Shown piece after piece: positions 35,286 through 45,205 of a stretch of 53,939 nucleotides of DNA. The notes under the pieces are model-generated. The model was not told where the DNA came from and ran no database searches. It saw only the letters and a list, made by a program, of their open reading frames with translations. Source of the stretch: Betaproteobacteria bacterium HGW-Betaproteobacteria-12 (GTDB taxonomy: Bacteria > Pseudomonadota > Gammaproteobacteria > Burkholderiales > Rhodocyclaceae); the NCBI GenBank assembly GCA_002842345.1, contig PHCU01000006.1, positions 1 through 53,939 of the forward strand, in the 5' to 3' direction. The position numbers and the translations under genes were made by a program. How positions within the stretch are numbered: position 1 is the stretch's first letter; every line of letters starts with the position of its first letter.

Positions 35286-35789
35286 ATGAACGATGAACTC
35301 GAAACCCTCGCTGCCGACCTCGGCGCCGCGCTGCTCGCCCGCGGTGAATGGCTGGCCGCCGCCGAATCCTGCACCGGCGGCTGGCTGGCGCAGAGCGTGA
35401 CGGCCATCGCCGGCAGTTCCGCCTGGTTCGACCGCGGTTTCGTCACCTATTCCAACGAAGCCAAGATGGACATGTTGGGCGTGCCGGAAAACACCCTGGA
35501 GCGCCACGGCGCGGTCTCGGAAGCCACCGCCCGGGCCATGGCCCAGGGGGCGCTGGCGCACAGTCGGGCCGACTGGGCCGTGGCCATCACCGGCATCGCC
35601 GGGCCGAGTGGCGGTTCGCCGGACAAGCCGGTCGGTACCGTCTGCTTTGCCTGGGCTTCAAAGGAGGGCGGCTGCGAAGCGCAGACCTGCCATTTTTCCG
35701 GCGACCGCGCGGCGGTGCGCCAGCAGTCGGTGCGCCACGCCTTGCTGGGCCTGCTGCAGCGCCTCGAGGCGACGCCCCTGCTGGCCTGA
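35286..35789 (+). CDS. pncC: CinA-family nicotinamide-nucleotide amidohydrolase
   Basis: Converts nicotinamide mononucleotide to nicotinate mononucleotide in NAD recycling. The 167-residue protein is a stand-alone C-terminal CinA domain: WLAAAESCTGGWLAQSVTAI, GSSAWFDRGFVTYSNEAK, GAVSEATARAMAQGAL and ITGIAGPSGGSPDKPVGTVC. Length matches PncC of E. coli. ATG 35286 is preferred to an in-frame ATG three codons earlier. It ends facing the DUF302 gene, 8 bases away. Confidence 0.92.
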   Translation: MNDELETLAADLGAALLARGEWLAAAESCTGGWLAQSVTAIAGSSAWFDRGFVTYSNEAKMDMLGVPENTLERHGAVSEATARAMAQGALAHSRADWAVAITGIAGPSGGSPDKPVGTVCFAWASKEGGCEAQTCHFSGDRAAVRQQSVRHALLGLLQRLEATPLLA

Positions 35790-35797
35790 GCTGGCGA

Positions 35798-36238
35798 CTA
35801 GCGTCCGGCCTCGGCGGCGATGTCGGCGAGCAGCGGCCCGACAATGGCGGCGACGGCGGGCGGCGGCCGGCGATAGGCGACCCAGGTGACGCCGGGTTCG
35901 CCGGGCAGGGTGTAGATGGAAATGGCGAACGGGCAGAGGACGATGTTGTGCGGATCGGCCTCCATCATCTGCCGCGACAGCTTGGCCGAGCAGAATTCGA
36001 CGATTTCCGCCTGGACGAAGATCCGTTTGCTGGCACCGAGGTCGGCGCCGGTGCGCTGTAGCATCTCGCCGATGTGCGAGGTGTAGTTGATCACCAGGCC
36101 GCGACTCTCGATGCCCATGACGATGGCGTCGCGGGCGTCGGCGAAGGGGGTGGCGAATTTCTCGCGGACCTGCCAGTCCCCGGCCGGGGCGGCGGCGCTG
36201 CCGAGCAGCAGGGCGAACAACATCAACAGGCGGAGCAT
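35798..36238 (-). CDS. DUF302 domain protein, exported
   Basis: A 146-residue protein with a signal peptide (MLRLLMLFALLLGSAAAPAG). The DUF302 core reads WQVREKFATPFADARDAIVM, GIESRGLVINYTSHIGEML, VEFCSAKLSRQMMEADPHNI and VLCPFAISIYTLPGEPGVTW. ATG 36238 is chosen since AAGGA lies six bases upstream of it; the other ATG at 36244 abuts that site. Such proteins are often near thiol or respiratory genes, but no role is established. Periplasmic. Confidence 0.8.
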   Translation of the reverse strand: MLRLLMLFALLLGSAAAPAGDWQVREKFATPFADARDAIVMGIESRGLVINYTSHIGEMLQRTGADLGASKRIFVQAEIVEFCSAKLSRQMMEADPHNIVLCPFAISIYTLPGEPGVTWVAYRRPPPAVAAIVGPLLADIAAEAGR

Positions 36239-36310
36239 CGGCATTCCTTGGCAGGGGGCGGAGTGACGCGAGCATAAGACAGCATGGCGCCCGGCGCCAG
36301 CCGCCCGCGC

Positions 36311-39300
36311 TTACTCGGGCAGCGGCTCGAACAGTGCGGCGAGGTCGTCATTGCCGAACTTGACTTCGATACCGCGGTCCTCCGAGAGGATGCCGGCGGC
36401 CAGCTCGGCCTTGCGTTCCTGCAGGGCGAGGATCTTTTCCTCGATGCTGCCGCGCACGATCAGCTTGTAGACGAACACCGGCTTGTCCTGGCCGAGGCGG
36501 TGGGCGCGGTCGGTGGCCTGGTTCTCGACCGCCGGGTTCCACCACGGGTCGTAGTGGATCACGGTGTCGGCGGCGGTCAGGTTGAGGCCGACGCCGCCGG
36601 CCTTCAGGCTGATCAGGAAGATCGGCACCTCGCCGTCCTGGAAGCGGCGGATCGGCGTTTCGCGGTTGACCGTGTCGCCGGTCAGCGTCGCGTAGGCGAT
36701 GCCGGCTTCGTCGAGTTCCTGCTGGATCAGCGCCAGCATGCTGGTGAATTGCGAGAAGACGAGGATCTTGCGGCCTTCGTCGACCAGTTCCGGCAGCATC
36801 GCCATCAACAGGTCGAGCTTGGCCCGTTCCTTGACCTTCTTGGCCGCCAGCGCCTTGACCAGGCGCGGGTCGCAGCAGACCTGACGCAGCTTCAACAGGG
36901 CGTCGAGGATGACGATCTGGCTGCGCGCGAAGCCGCGCTGGGCGATTTCGTCGCGCACCTTGGCGTCCATCGCCGCCCGTACCGTTTCGTAGAGGTCGCG
37001 CTGGCTGCCTTCGAGTTCGACACTGCGGACGATGATGGTCTTCGGCGGCAGTTCCTGGGCGACGTCTTCCTTCTTCCGGCGCAGGATGAAGGGGCGGATG
37101 CGGCGGGCGAGCAGGCGGGCGCGCTGGCTGTCGCCGAGCTTCTCGATCGGCGTCCGCCAGTGGCGGGTGAATTGCTTGGCGGTGCCGAGAAAACCGGGCA
37201 GCAGGAAGTCGAACTGGCTCCACAGCTCGCCCAGGTGGTTTTCCAGCGGCGTGCCGGTCAGGCACAGGCGGTGCCGCGTGTCGATCTTGCGCACGGCCTC
37301 GGCGCTGCGGCTCTGGGCATTCTTGACCGTCTGCGCCTCGTCGAGGATGAGCAGGTGGTAGCGGTGCTGCATCAGCTCCTCGGCGTCGCGCCAGAGCAGC
37401 GGATAGGTGGTCAGCACGACGTCGTGGGTGTCGATCTCGGCAAAGCGGCTCTTGCGTTCCGGGCCGTGCAGGGAGAGCACCTTCAAGCCGGGGGCGAAAC
37501 GCTCGGCCTCGTTCTTCCAGTTGAAGATCAGCGAGGTCGGCAGGACGATCAGCGCCGGCCGGTCCAGCCGCCCGCCTTCCTGTTCGAGCAGCAGGTGGGC
37601 CAGGGTCTGGGCGGTCTTGCCGAGGCCCATGTCGTCGGCCAGGATACCGGACAGGTTCTGGGCGCGGAGGAATTGCAGCCAGGCCAGGCCTTCCTTTTGG
37701 TACGGTCGCAGGGCCAGGCGCAGGCCGGCCGGCGGTTCGATATCGACGATGCCCTGCGCTGCCTGCAGGCGCTCGGCCAGGGCCAGGACGTCGCCCTGAC
37801 CGCGGAACTGCCAGCGGCTGATGTCGTTCAGCTCGACCAGGCGCGGCGCGTCGAAGCGCGACAGGCGCAGCGTTTCGCCACCGGTGAAGCCGTCGAACAG
37901 GTCGATCAGCGTCGCCGCCAGCGGCTTGATGCGGCCGGCCGGCACGCGCAGGCGCTTGCCGCTCGGCGTGTGCAGCTCGATGCCCTCGTCGTCCGGCACG
38001 CGCGCCAGTTCGCCGGCCTCCAGCCAGCGCGCGTCGCGGCGGAACAGCCCGGCGAGCAGCGGGGCCAGCGGCAGGCGTTCGCCCTCGACGATGATGCCCA
38101 TGTCGAGATCGAACCAGCCGTTGTCGGCTTCGTGCAGCTCGGCTTCCCAGCCGTCGACCTCGATCACGTGGTGGCGGAAGTCCTCGGGGAATTCGACCTG
38201 CCAGCCGGCCAGCTTCAACTGCTCGGCACCATCCTGCATGAACGGCGTCCAGGCGGCTTCCTCGGCCAGGCCGTAAAGGCCTTCCGGCGGGCTGCCGAAA
38301 GTGTGCAGGGTGTGCCCCGGTACCTTCTGCATGCCGCTCGCCAGCAGCGCTTCCAGGGCCCGGGTCTCGGCTTCCGGGCGGCGCTTCAGGCGGATCGTCT
38401 CGCCTTCCGGCAGGGTGATGAACTCGCTCTTTTCCTCGGGGCGGATGTCGACGTCGGCATAACGGAAGATCACCCGGGCGACATCGAAGGGGCCGCCGGT
38501 AAAGCTCGGCGAATAGTTGCGCCAGGCGCGCTGACCGTGCGTGTGCAGGGTTTCCAGCTGGAGGATGGCCTGCAGCGGGGTATCGACCAAGCGCAGCCGG
38601 GCGCTGGCATCCTCGGCCGGCAACGGCAGATCGGGCGCCAGTTCGGACAGCGCTTCGGCGACCAGCGCCGCCTCCTTGGCCGACAGCGGCGGCAGCGAGA
38701 ACAGGCGGTTGATCACCGCCGGATTGCCGGCGACGTCGAGCGGTCCGGTTTCGCCTTCATTGAGGTCGAGATACCAGGGCGGGGCGACGCCGATGATCAT
38801 CGTCGCCGAGGGTTCCGGCTTCAGATAGGGGCGCTGGAAACCCTGGGCGTCGATCTGCCAGCCGATGCTGGCCGGCCGCGTGGCGCCAGCGGCGAGCGGC
38901 AGGCCGAGATCGTCCTCGGGGTAGAGGCGATGGCTGGCCGCCATGCGCTGCAGGATTTCGGCGCCATGCTTGGGGCCCAGGCCGAAGGCGCGCAGCCCGG
39001 TCTCATGGCTGCGCTCAGCCCAGATCAGGCGCAGGATGCCGAGGTCTTCCTCGCCGACGAATTGCGGCGGGGTGATCAGGGCACGGTCGACCTTCCACCA
39101 TTCATCGGCACTTTCCGGGTACTTGCCCTTGCGGATCTCGACGCCGAAATGGCGCCGGTCGGCGGTCCATTTCAGGATATAGAACAGCTGCTGGCGGGCG
39201 CCGGCCGGGCGGGCCTTCTTCTTGGCGACGGCGACCGAGACCCGGCGCAGATCCTCGACCCAGGACAGCACGCTGCTGCTCACCCGCTCCTTCGGGTTGT

Positions 39301-39589
39301 GCTCCGGGATGCCCTTCAGCAGCATCGCCGCGACGTGCTTGCAATGGCGGCCGACCGGGCAGGTGCAGCGGCTGACCACCATCATCTCGCCGCTCTGCGA
39401 CTGGCTCAGGTAGGCCTGGGCGACGTAGGGCAGCTTGGCCGAGCCGGGGATCGTCGCCCGGATTTGGCCGTTGGCGATTTCCAGGTCGCGGACCAGGTCG
39501 ACGTAGGGGCGCGCCTTGGTGATGTCGCGCGTGGCGAACCATTCGGCGATATCCGCCTCGGTATAGGTTTCGAGTGTGACGGCTGCCAT
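36311..39589 (-). CDS. SWIM zinc-finger SNF2-family helicase
   Basis: A 1092-residue DNA-dependent ATPase of the bacterial SNF2 type. An N-terminal SWIM zinc finger is seen (CTCPVGRHCKHVAAMLL, about residues 74-90). The ATPase core (about 640-880) has ILADDMGLGKTAQTLAHLLL, LLILDEAQTVKNAQS and CLTGTPLENHLGELWSQFDF. The second RecA lobe (about 920-1070) has LVFSQFTSMLALIQQEL, LKAGGVGLNLTAADTVIHYD and TDRAHRLGQDKPVFVYKL. The region between SWIM and ATPase carries no motif I recognise. It follows ubiB by 6 bases on the same strand. Likely role: remodelling protein-DNA or RNA polymerase complexes. Confidence 0.92.
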   Translation of the reverse strand: MAAVTLETYTEADIAEWFATRDITKARPYVDLVRDLEIANGQIRATIPGSAKLPYVAQAYLSQSQSGEMMVVSRCTCPVGRHCKHVAAMLLKGIPEHNPKERVSSSVLSWVEDLRRVSVAVAKKKARPAGARQQLFYILKWTADRRHFGVEIRKGKYPESADEWWKVDRALITPPQFVGEEDLGILRLIWAERSHETGLRAFGLGPKHGAEILQRMAASHRLYPEDDLGLPLAAGATRPASIGWQIDAQGFQRPYLKPEPSATMIIGVAPPWYLDLNEGETGPLDVAGNPAVINRLFSLPPLSAKEAALVAEALSELAPDLPLPAEDASARLRLVDTPLQAILQLETLHTHGQRAWRNYSPSFTGGPFDVARVIFRYADVDIRPEEKSEFITLPEGETIRLKRRPEAETRALEALLASGMQKVPGHTLHTFGSPPEGLYGLAEEAAWTPFMQDGAEQLKLAGWQVEFPEDFRHHVIEVDGWEAELHEADNGWFDLDMGIIVEGERLPLAPLLAGLFRRDARWLEAGELARVPDDEGIELHTPSGKRLRVPAGRIKPLAATLIDLFDGFTGGETLRLSRFDAPRLVELNDISRWQFRGQGDVLALAERLQAAQGIVDIEPPAGLRLALRPYQKEGLAWLQFLRAQNLSGILADDMGLGKTAQTLAHLLLEQEGGRLDRPALIVLPTSLIFNWKNEAERFAPGLKVLSLHGPERKSRFAEIDTHDVVLTTYPLLWRDAEELMQHRYHLLILDEAQTVKNAQSRSAEAVRKIDTRHRLCLTGTPLENHLGELWSQFDFLLPGFLGTAKQFTRHWRTPIEKLGDSQRARLLARRIRPFILRRKKEDVAQELPPKTIIVRSVELEGSQRDLYETVRAAMDAKVRDEIAQRGFARSQIVILDALLKLRQVCCDPRLVKALAAKKVKERAKLDLLMAMLPELVDEGRKILVFSQFTSMLALIQQELDEAGIAYATLTGDTVNRETPIRRFQDGEVPIFLISLKAGGVGLNLTAADTVIHYDPWWNPAVENQATDRAHRLGQDKPVFVYKLIVRGSIEEKILALQERKAELAAGILSEDRGIEVKFGNDDLAALFEPLPE

Positions 39590-39595
39590 GGCCGG

Positions 39596-41116
39596 TCAGG
39601 CGAACTGGGCGCTGACGAGCAGGGCGAGCAGCACGGCGATGATGGCGAGCCAGCGGTTTTGCTGGCGCTGGGCGGCGATCAGCCGGTCGATCTGCGGCTG
39701 CAGGTCGGTCTTCGGCGGCTGGGCCAGGGCTTGATGAATGAGGCGTGGCATCTGCGGCAGGCTGCGCGCCAGGTAGGGTGCTTCCTGCTTGAAGGTACGG
39801 ACCAGGCCGCGCCAGCCGACCTGTTCGCTCATCCAGCGCTCGAGGAAGGGCTTGGCGGTCTTCCACAGGTCGAGCTCGGGATCGAGCTGGCGGCCGAGGC
39901 CTTCGATGTTGAGCAGGGTCTTCTGCAGCATCACCAACTGCGGCTGGATCTCGACATTGAAGCGGCGCGAGGTCTGGAACAGGCGCAGCAGCACCTTGCC
40001 GAAGGAAATGTCCTTCAGCGGCCGGTCGAAGATCGGTTCGCAGACGGCGCGGATGGCGGCTTCGAATTCGTCGACGCGGGTGTCCTTGGGCGCCCAGCCG
40101 GATTCGATGTGAGCTTCGGCGACGCGCTTGTAGTCGCGGCGGAAGAAGGCCAGGAAGTTCTGCGCCAGGTAGTTCTTGTCGGAATCGGTCAGCGTGCCGA
40201 CGATGCCGAAATCGAGCGCGATGTAGCGGCCGTCGGCATGGACGAAGATGTTGCCGGGGTGCATGTCGGCATGGAAGAAACCATCGCGGAAGACCTGGGT
40301 GAAGAAGATCTCGACGCCGGCTTCGGAGAGCTTGGAGAGATCGATGCCCTCGGTGCGCAGGCGCTCGGTCTGCGAGATCGGCGTGCCGTGCATGCGCTCC
40401 ATGACCATCACCGTCGAGGTGCACCAGTCCCAGTGCACTTCCGGCACGATCAGCAACTGCGAGTCGGCGAAGTTGCGCCGCAGCTGCGAGGCGTTGGCTG
40501 CTTCACGCATCAGGTCCAGCTCGTCGCGCAGGTACTTGGCGAACTCGGCGACCACTTCCCGCGGCTTCAGCCGCTTGCCGTCCGGCCACAGCTTTTCCAG
40601 CAGCAGGGCGAAATTGTCCATCAGTGCCAGATCGTGCTCGATGACCGAAAGCATGTTCGGGCGCAGTATCTTGACCGCCACCTCATGGCTGCCATCCTCG
40701 TCCTTGAGGCGGGCGAAATGCACCTGGGCGATCGAGGCCGAAGCCACCGGCACCGGATCGAATTCGGCGAACACCGCGCTGGCCGGCCGGCCGTAGGCCT
40801 TCTCGACTTCTTTCAGGGCCAGCGCCGAGTCGAAGGGCGGCACGCGGTCCTGCAGCTTGGCCAGTTCGTCGGCGATGTCGGTCGGCATCAGATCGCGGCG
40901 CGTCGACAGCACCTGGCCGAACTTGACGAAGATCGGCCCGAGCGCTTCCAGCGCCAGGCGCAGTCGTTCGGCCCGCGGCGTCGACAGGTCGCGCCAGAAC
41001 TGCAGGGCATTGGCCAGGCGCACCAGGCGGCCCGACGGCTCGTGTTCGAGCACCATTTCGTCCAGCCCGAAGCGGCTGGCGACGGCGGCGATCTTGAGCA
41101 GGCGGAAAAGGCGCAT
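39596..41116 (-). CDS. ubiB: UbiB-family atypical kinase for ubiquinone synthesis
   Basis: ATPase supporting coenzyme Q assembly at the inner membrane. The ~506-residue protein shows the UbiB/ABC1 hallmarks: [20 protein letters not shown] (KxGQ), [15 protein letters not shown] (Ala-rich loop), [30 protein letters not shown] and [10 protein letters not shown]. One C-terminal membrane helix ends the protein ([17 protein letters not shown]). I start at ATG 41116 ([20 protein letters not shown]), a common beginning in relatives; ATG 41161 is in frame too. Neither has a strong ribosome site. It lies just upstream of the SNF2 gene. Confidence 0.88.
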   Translation of the reverse strand: MRLFRLLKIAAVASRFGLDEMVLEHEPSGRLVRLANALQFWRDLSTPRAERLRLALEALGPIFVKFGQVLSTRRDLMPTDIADELAKLQDRVPPFDSALALKEVEKAYGRPASAVFAEFDPVPVASASIAQVHFARLKDEDGSHEVAVKILRPNMLSVIEHDLALMDNFALLLEKLWPDGKRLKPREVVAEFAKYLRDELDLMREAANASQLRRNFADSQLLIVPEVHWDWCTSTVMVMERMHGTPISQTERLRTEGIDLSKLSEAGVEIFFTQVFRDGFFHADMHPGNIFVHADGRYIALDFGIVGTLTDSDKNYLAQNFLAFFRRDYKRVAEAHIESGWAPKDTRVDEFEAAIRAVCEPIFDRPLKDISFGKVLLRLFQTSRRFNVEIQPQLVMLQKTLLNIEGLGRQLDPELDLWKTAKPFLERWMSEQVGWRGLVRTFKQEAPYLARSLPQMPRLIHQALAQPPKTDLQPQIDRLIAAQRQQNRWLAIIAVLLALLVSAQFA

Positions 41117-41346
41117 GAGGCGGGGCGGTGACGAAATATCGGGTGAACGGGAAACGGGCATGTTAACACGCCGACGGTGCTGCCGGTCCGGCCTTTTGAG
41201 CTCGCATTGCTGGCGAGCGCCGGCCGGTTCATTGACGCAGCATGCGCCGCCGGCATTGTTGCCATGCTCCCCGTGGGATACGATAGGCCCCAATCCGGCT
41301 GCGCCTGCCTGCTGCGCCGCCGCTGCCGAGCTACCTGACTGCGTCG

Positions 41347-42861
41347 ATGAACGAACCCAAGAATCCCTCCGTGATCGCCCGCGAAGCCCTCAAGCGGCTG
41401 GCGGCCGGCCATGTGCCGCCGACGCCGGCGAACTACCAGGCCTGCTACAACGAGATTGCCAAGCTGCCCAATGCGGCCCCCTTTCCCGAGCAACCGCTGC
41501 GCCAGATCGCCCTGGCCCTGACGACGCGCGACAAGGAACAGGCCAAGGTGCTTGAACGCCTCGACCAGGCGATCGGCCGACGCAGCTGGCATGGCATCCA
41601 GGAGGCGCTGGTCGGCTTCTACAACGCCGGCAATGGCGGCGGGGCCCGCCCGCCGGTCGACGAGCCCGCCCTGTCGCCGGAATTTTCGGTGCGTCTGGCG
41701 CACTTCGTCGAAAGCGTGCTGCCGGCCCTGGGTGACGAGAATCCGCAGGTCGCCGAGATGCTGTCAACCTTGCTCGGGGCATTGCGCGAGGTGCCGGTCG
41801 ATGTGCCGAAACTGCAGGCGATGCTGGCCAGCTTCAATCGCCAGATCCAGTTTGCCGCCGAGGAACAGGTCGAGATCAAGGGCTCGTTGCTCAAATTGCT
41901 GCACCTGATCATCGAGAACATCGGCGAGTTGAGCCTCGACGACAGCTGGCTGAAGGGCCAGATCGACGGCCTGCTGACCGTCGTCGCGCCGCCGCTGACG
42001 CTGCGCCACCTCGACGAGATGGAGCGGCGCCTGCGCGACGTCATGGAGAAGCAGAGCGAAGCCAAGCACCGCTCGCTCGAGGCGCAGGAGGAAATGCGCC
42101 AGATGCTGTCGGCCTTCATAGAGCGCCTGGCGACGATGAACGAGTCGAGCGCCGTCTTCCAGGGCAAGATCGAGCAGAGCGCCCGCGAGATCGAGCAGGT
42201 CAAGCGCATCGAGGATCTGGCGCCGCTGCTCAAGGACGTCATCGGCGCCACCCGGTCGATGGCCGAGGAGACGGCGATCTCCCGCCAGCAGCTGCAGAGC
42301 CTGCAGGAGAAGGTGCAGGCGACCGAGGCCGAGTTGGTGCAACTGCACCTTGAGCTGGACAGCGCCAGCGCCCTGGCCCGCCACGATCCGCTGACCGACG
42401 CGCTCAACCGCAAGGGCCTGGACGAGGCCCTGGCGCGCGAGATCGCCGGCATGCGGCGCAAGGATGCGCCGCTGTCGGTGTGCCTGCTCGACATCGACAA
42501 CTTCAAGAAGTTGAACGACCGCCTCGGCCACGACGTCGGCGACAGCGCCCTGATCCACCTGGCTAACGTCGCCCGCGCCAACATGCGGCCGACCGATACG
42601 CTGGCCCGTTACGGCGGCGAGGAATTCGTCATCCTGATGCCGGATACCGGCCTCGACGACGGCGTCGATGCCATGGTCCGCCTGCAGCGCGAGCTGACCA
42701 AGGCCTTCTTCCTCTCCGGCAAGGAGAAGATCCTGATCACCTTCAGCGCCGGCGTCGCCCAGTTGACCGCCGAGGAATCCGGCGCCGACGCCATCCGCCG
42801 CGCCGACCGCGCCATGTATCTGGCCAAGCGCGCCGGCAAGAATCGCGTCATGGGCGGCTGA
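41347..42861 (+). CDS. Diguanylate cyclase with helical N-terminal sensor region
   Basis: A 504-residue soluble GGDEF protein. Residues 1-~190 are an unclassified helical domain ([33 protein letters not shown]), and ~200-330 a long coiled coil ([40 protein letters not shown]). The GGDEF domain (about 340-504) has [32 protein letters not shown] and the active motif [11 protein letters not shown], with I-site RPTD five residues before it. The enzyme should make c-di-GMP under product inhibition. It precedes the glycosylase gene by 16 bases. Confidence 0.9.
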   Translation: MNEPKNPSVIAREALKRLAAGHVPPTPANYQACYNEIAKLPNAAPFPEQPLRQIALALTTRDKEQAKVLERLDQAIGRRSWHGIQEALVGFYNAGNGGGARPPVDEPALSPEFSVRLAHFVESVLPALGDENPQVAEMLSTLLGALREVPVDVPKLQAMLASFNRQIQFAAEEQVEIKGSLLKLLHLIIENIGELSLDDSWLKGQIDGLLTVVAPPLTLRHLDEMERRLRDVMEKQSEAKHRSLEAQEEMRQMLSAFIERLATMNESSAVFQGKIEQSAREIEQVKRIEDLAPLLKDVIGATRSMAEETAISRQQLQSLQEKVQATEAELVQLHLELDSASALARHDPLTDALNRKGLDEALAREIAGMRRKDAPLSVCLLDIDNFKKLNDRLGHDVGDSALIHLANVARANMRPTDTLARYGGEEFVILMPDTGLDDGVDAMVRLQRELTKAFFLSGKEKILITFSAGVAQLTAEESGADAIRRADRAMYLAKRAGKNRVMGG

Positions 42862-42877
42862 GGCCGTCCCGGTTCCG

Positions 42878-43414
42878 ATGCCCCTGGAGTACGGTTTTCC
42901 GCCGGTGGCCGCGGCCGATGCGCGGATCCTGATTCTCGGCAGCATGCCTGGGCGCGCCTCGCTCGATGTGGTTCGCTACTACGCCCATCCGCGCAACGCC
43001 TTCTGGCGGATCATGGGCGACCTGCTCGGTGCCGGGCCTGAGCTGCCCTACGAACTGCGCCTGCAAAAGCTGACCGCCGCCGGCATTGCGCTGTGGGACG
43101 TGATCGCCGCCTGCGAGCGCTACGGCAGCCTGGATGCCGATATTGTCACCGGCTCGGTGCAGGCCAACGACTTCGCCACTTTCTTCGCCGCCCATCCGGG
43201 CATCACGCGGATCTACTTCAACGGCACGGCGGCCGAGGCCGCCTTCCGTCGCCATGTGCTGCCCGAATTCGGCGACCGCCTGCCGCCGCAGTGGCGTCTG
43301 CCCTCGACCAGTCCGGCGCATGCCGCGCGCGGCTATGCCGAGAAGCTGAGCGCCTGGTCGGTGCTCGTTGCGCCGGATAAGGCGGCAGCGGCAGCGTATA
43401 ATCGCCCTCTTTGA
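42878..43414 (+). CDS. DNA-deoxyinosine (hypoxanthine) glycosylase, uracil-DNA glycosylase fold
   Basis: Base-excision repair enzyme of the HDG branch of the uracil-DNA glycosylase superfamily, removing deaminated adenine. The 178-residue protein has the family motif ILILGSMPGRASLDVVRYYA, HPRNAFWRIMGDLLG, then ALWDVIAACERYGSLDADI and IYFNGTAAEAAFRRHVLP, and PSTSPAHAARGYAEKLSAW toward the end. The -10 box for argS lies inside its final codons. Cytoplasmic. Confidence 0.88.
   Translation: MPLEYGFPPVAAADARILILGSMPGRASLDVVRYYAHPRNAFWRIMGDLLGAGPELPYELRLQKLTAAGIALWDVIAACERYGSLDADIVTGSVQANDFATFFAAHPGITRIYFNGTAAEAAFRRHVLPEFGDRLPPQWRLPSTSPAHAARGYAEKLSAWSVLVAPDKAAAAAYNRPL
43397..43402 (+). promoter_or_regulatory. 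Candidate -10 box of argS
   Basis: TATAAT sits 31 bases upstream of the argS ATG, overlapping the 3' end of the glycosylase gene. No -35 box at normal spacing is seen (TTGCGC is 23 bases away). Confidence 0.4.
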
Positions 43415-43432
43415 ATTTTTCGCTGCAAATCA

Positions 43433-45196
43433 ATGGCCCACGACGTCAAATCACAGCTGACCACCCTCATTCGCCAGGCGCTCGCCAGCGTCGCCCCGGA
43501 TTCCGCCGACCTGCCGATTCATCTCGAGCGCCCACGCGACCCGACGCACGGCGACTTCGCCACCAACCTGGCGATGCAGCTGGCCAAGGCGCTGAAGAAG
43601 AATCCGCGCGACATCGCCAAGCAGCTGCTGGCCGAATTGCCGGCGTCGATCCTGGTCAGCAAGGCCGAGGTCGCTGGCGCCGGCTTCATCAACTTCACCC
43701 TCGATCCGCGCGCCAAGACCAGCGTCGTCCGCGCCGTGCTGACCGAGGGCGAGAACTACGGCCGCTCGACACTGGGCGGCTGGCAGAAGGTGCAGGTCGA
43801 GTTCGTTTCGGCCAACCCGACCGGCCCGCTGCACGTCGGCCACGGCCGCGGCGCCGCCTATGGCGCCTCGCTGTCCAGCCTGCTGACTTTTGCTGGCTGG
43901 GACGTCACCCGCGAGTATTACGTCAATGACGCCGGCCGGCAGATGGACATCCTCGGCCTGTCGACCTGGCTGCGCTATCTCGAACAGCACGGCGTCGTCG
44001 TGCCTTTCCCGCCCAATGCCTACCAGGGCGGCTACGTGCGCGACATGGCCGAGCAGCTGAAGCACGCCCATGGCGACAAATACCTGCGCAGCGCCGAAGC
44101 GGTGCAGGCCGGCACGCCGGGCCTGCCGGAAGCCGGCCGCGCCGACGACGAGGCCAAGCAGCAGCGCGAATTGCATCTCGACGCGCTGATCGCCAAGGCC
44201 AAGGAACTGCTCGGCGCCGACTGGGAGTACGTGCACCAGCATGCGCTCAACGAACAGCTGGCCGACTGCCGTGACGATCTCGAACAGTTCGGCGTCGCCT
44301 TCGACGTCTGGTTCTCCGAGAAGGCGCTCTACGACACCGGCCTGGTCGCCCGCTGCGTCGAGCTGCTGGAACAGAAGGGCCACCTGTACGTGCAGAACGG
44401 TGCGCGCTGGTTCAAGTCCACCACCTTCGGCGACGAGAAGGACCGCGTCGTGCAGCGCGAGAACGGCCTGTACACCTACTTCGCCTCCGACATCGCCTAC
44501 CACCTGAACAAGTTCGAGCGCGGTTTCGACAAGGTCATCAACATCTGGGGTGCCGACCACCACGGCTACATTCCGCGCGTCACCGGCGCCGTCAAGGCGC
44601 TCGAGCTCGACGCCGACAAGCTGCAGGTGGCGCTGGTCCAGTTCGCCGTGCTCTACCGCAACGGCCAGAAGGCCTCGATGTCGACGCGCTCCGGCGAGTT
44701 CGTCACGCTGCGCGAATTGCGCGGCGAAGTCGGCAACGACGCCTGCCGCTTCTTCTACGCGCTGCGCAAGTCCGACCAGCACCTCGACTTCGACCTCGAC
44801 CTGGCCAAGAGCCAGACCAACGAGAACCCGGTCTACTACATCCAGTACGCCCACGCCCGCATCTGCTCGGTGCTGAGTCAGTGGTCGGGCGATCCGGCGG
44901 CGCTGGCCGAGGCCGACCTGACCCGGCTCGACAATCCGCGCGAACTGGCCATCGCCAACCAGCTGGCGCTGTTCCGCGAAGTCATCGAGAACGCCGCCCG
45001 CGACCTGGCGCCGCACATGATCGCCTTCTACCTGAAGGATCTGGCCGGCGAATTCCACGGCTGGTACAACGCCGAGCGCATGCTGGTCGACGAGTCGGCC
45101 CTGCGCGATGCCCGCGTCGCCCTGGCCCTGGCCGTCCGCCAGGTGATCCGCAACGGCCTGGCCATCCTCGGCGTCAGCTGCCCGGAATCGATGTAA
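43433..45196 (+). CDS. argS: Arginyl-tRNA synthetase
   Basis: Class I aminoacyl-tRNA synthetase, 587 residues. It has the N-terminal Add1 domain, the HIGH-equivalent ANPTGPLHVGHGRGAAYGAS, the KMSKS-equivalent GQKASMSTRSGEFVTLRELR, and the DALR C-terminal anticodon domain (NPVYYIQYAHARICSVLSQW, then YNAERMLVDESALRDARVAL). The missing second Lys in the KMSKS loop is usual for ArgRS. It begins a plus-strand run argS-SPOR-dsbA-SDR with 9-10 base gaps that looks like one operon. Confidence 0.97.
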   Translation: MAHDVKSQLTTLIRQALASVAPDSADLPIHLERPRDPTHGDFATNLAMQLAKALKKNPRDIAKQLLAELPASILVSKAEVAGAGFINFTLDPRAKTSVVRAVLTEGENYGRSTLGGWQKVQVEFVSANPTGPLHVGHGRGAAYGASLSSLLTFAGWDVTREYYVNDAGRQMDILGLSTWLRYLEQHGVVVPFPPNAYQGGYVRDMAEQLKHAHGDKYLRSAEAVQAGTPGLPEAGRADDEAKQQRELHLDALIAKAKELLGADWEYVHQHALNEQLADCRDDLEQFGVAFDVWFSEKALYDTGLVARCVELLEQKGHLYVQNGARWFKSTTFGDEKDRVVQRENGLYTYFASDIAYHLNKFERGFDKVINIWGADHHGYIPRVTGAVKALELDADKLQVALVQFAVLYRNGQKASMSTRSGEFVTLRELRGEVGNDACRFFYALRKSDQHLDFDLDLAKSQTNENPVYYIQYAHARICSVLSQWSGDPAALAEADLTRLDNPRELAIANQLALFREVIENAARDLAPHMIAFYLKDLAGEFHGWYNAERMLVDESALRDARVALALAVRQVIRNGLAILGVSCPESM

Positions 45197-45205
45197 GGAA
45201 AGACC

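Noticed and set aside
36284-41131. A 1615-codon open frame on the plus strand opposite the SNF2 and ubiB genes
   Set aside because: It spans two unrelated minus-strand genes and their junction, which a real gene would not do. Its product shows no motif.
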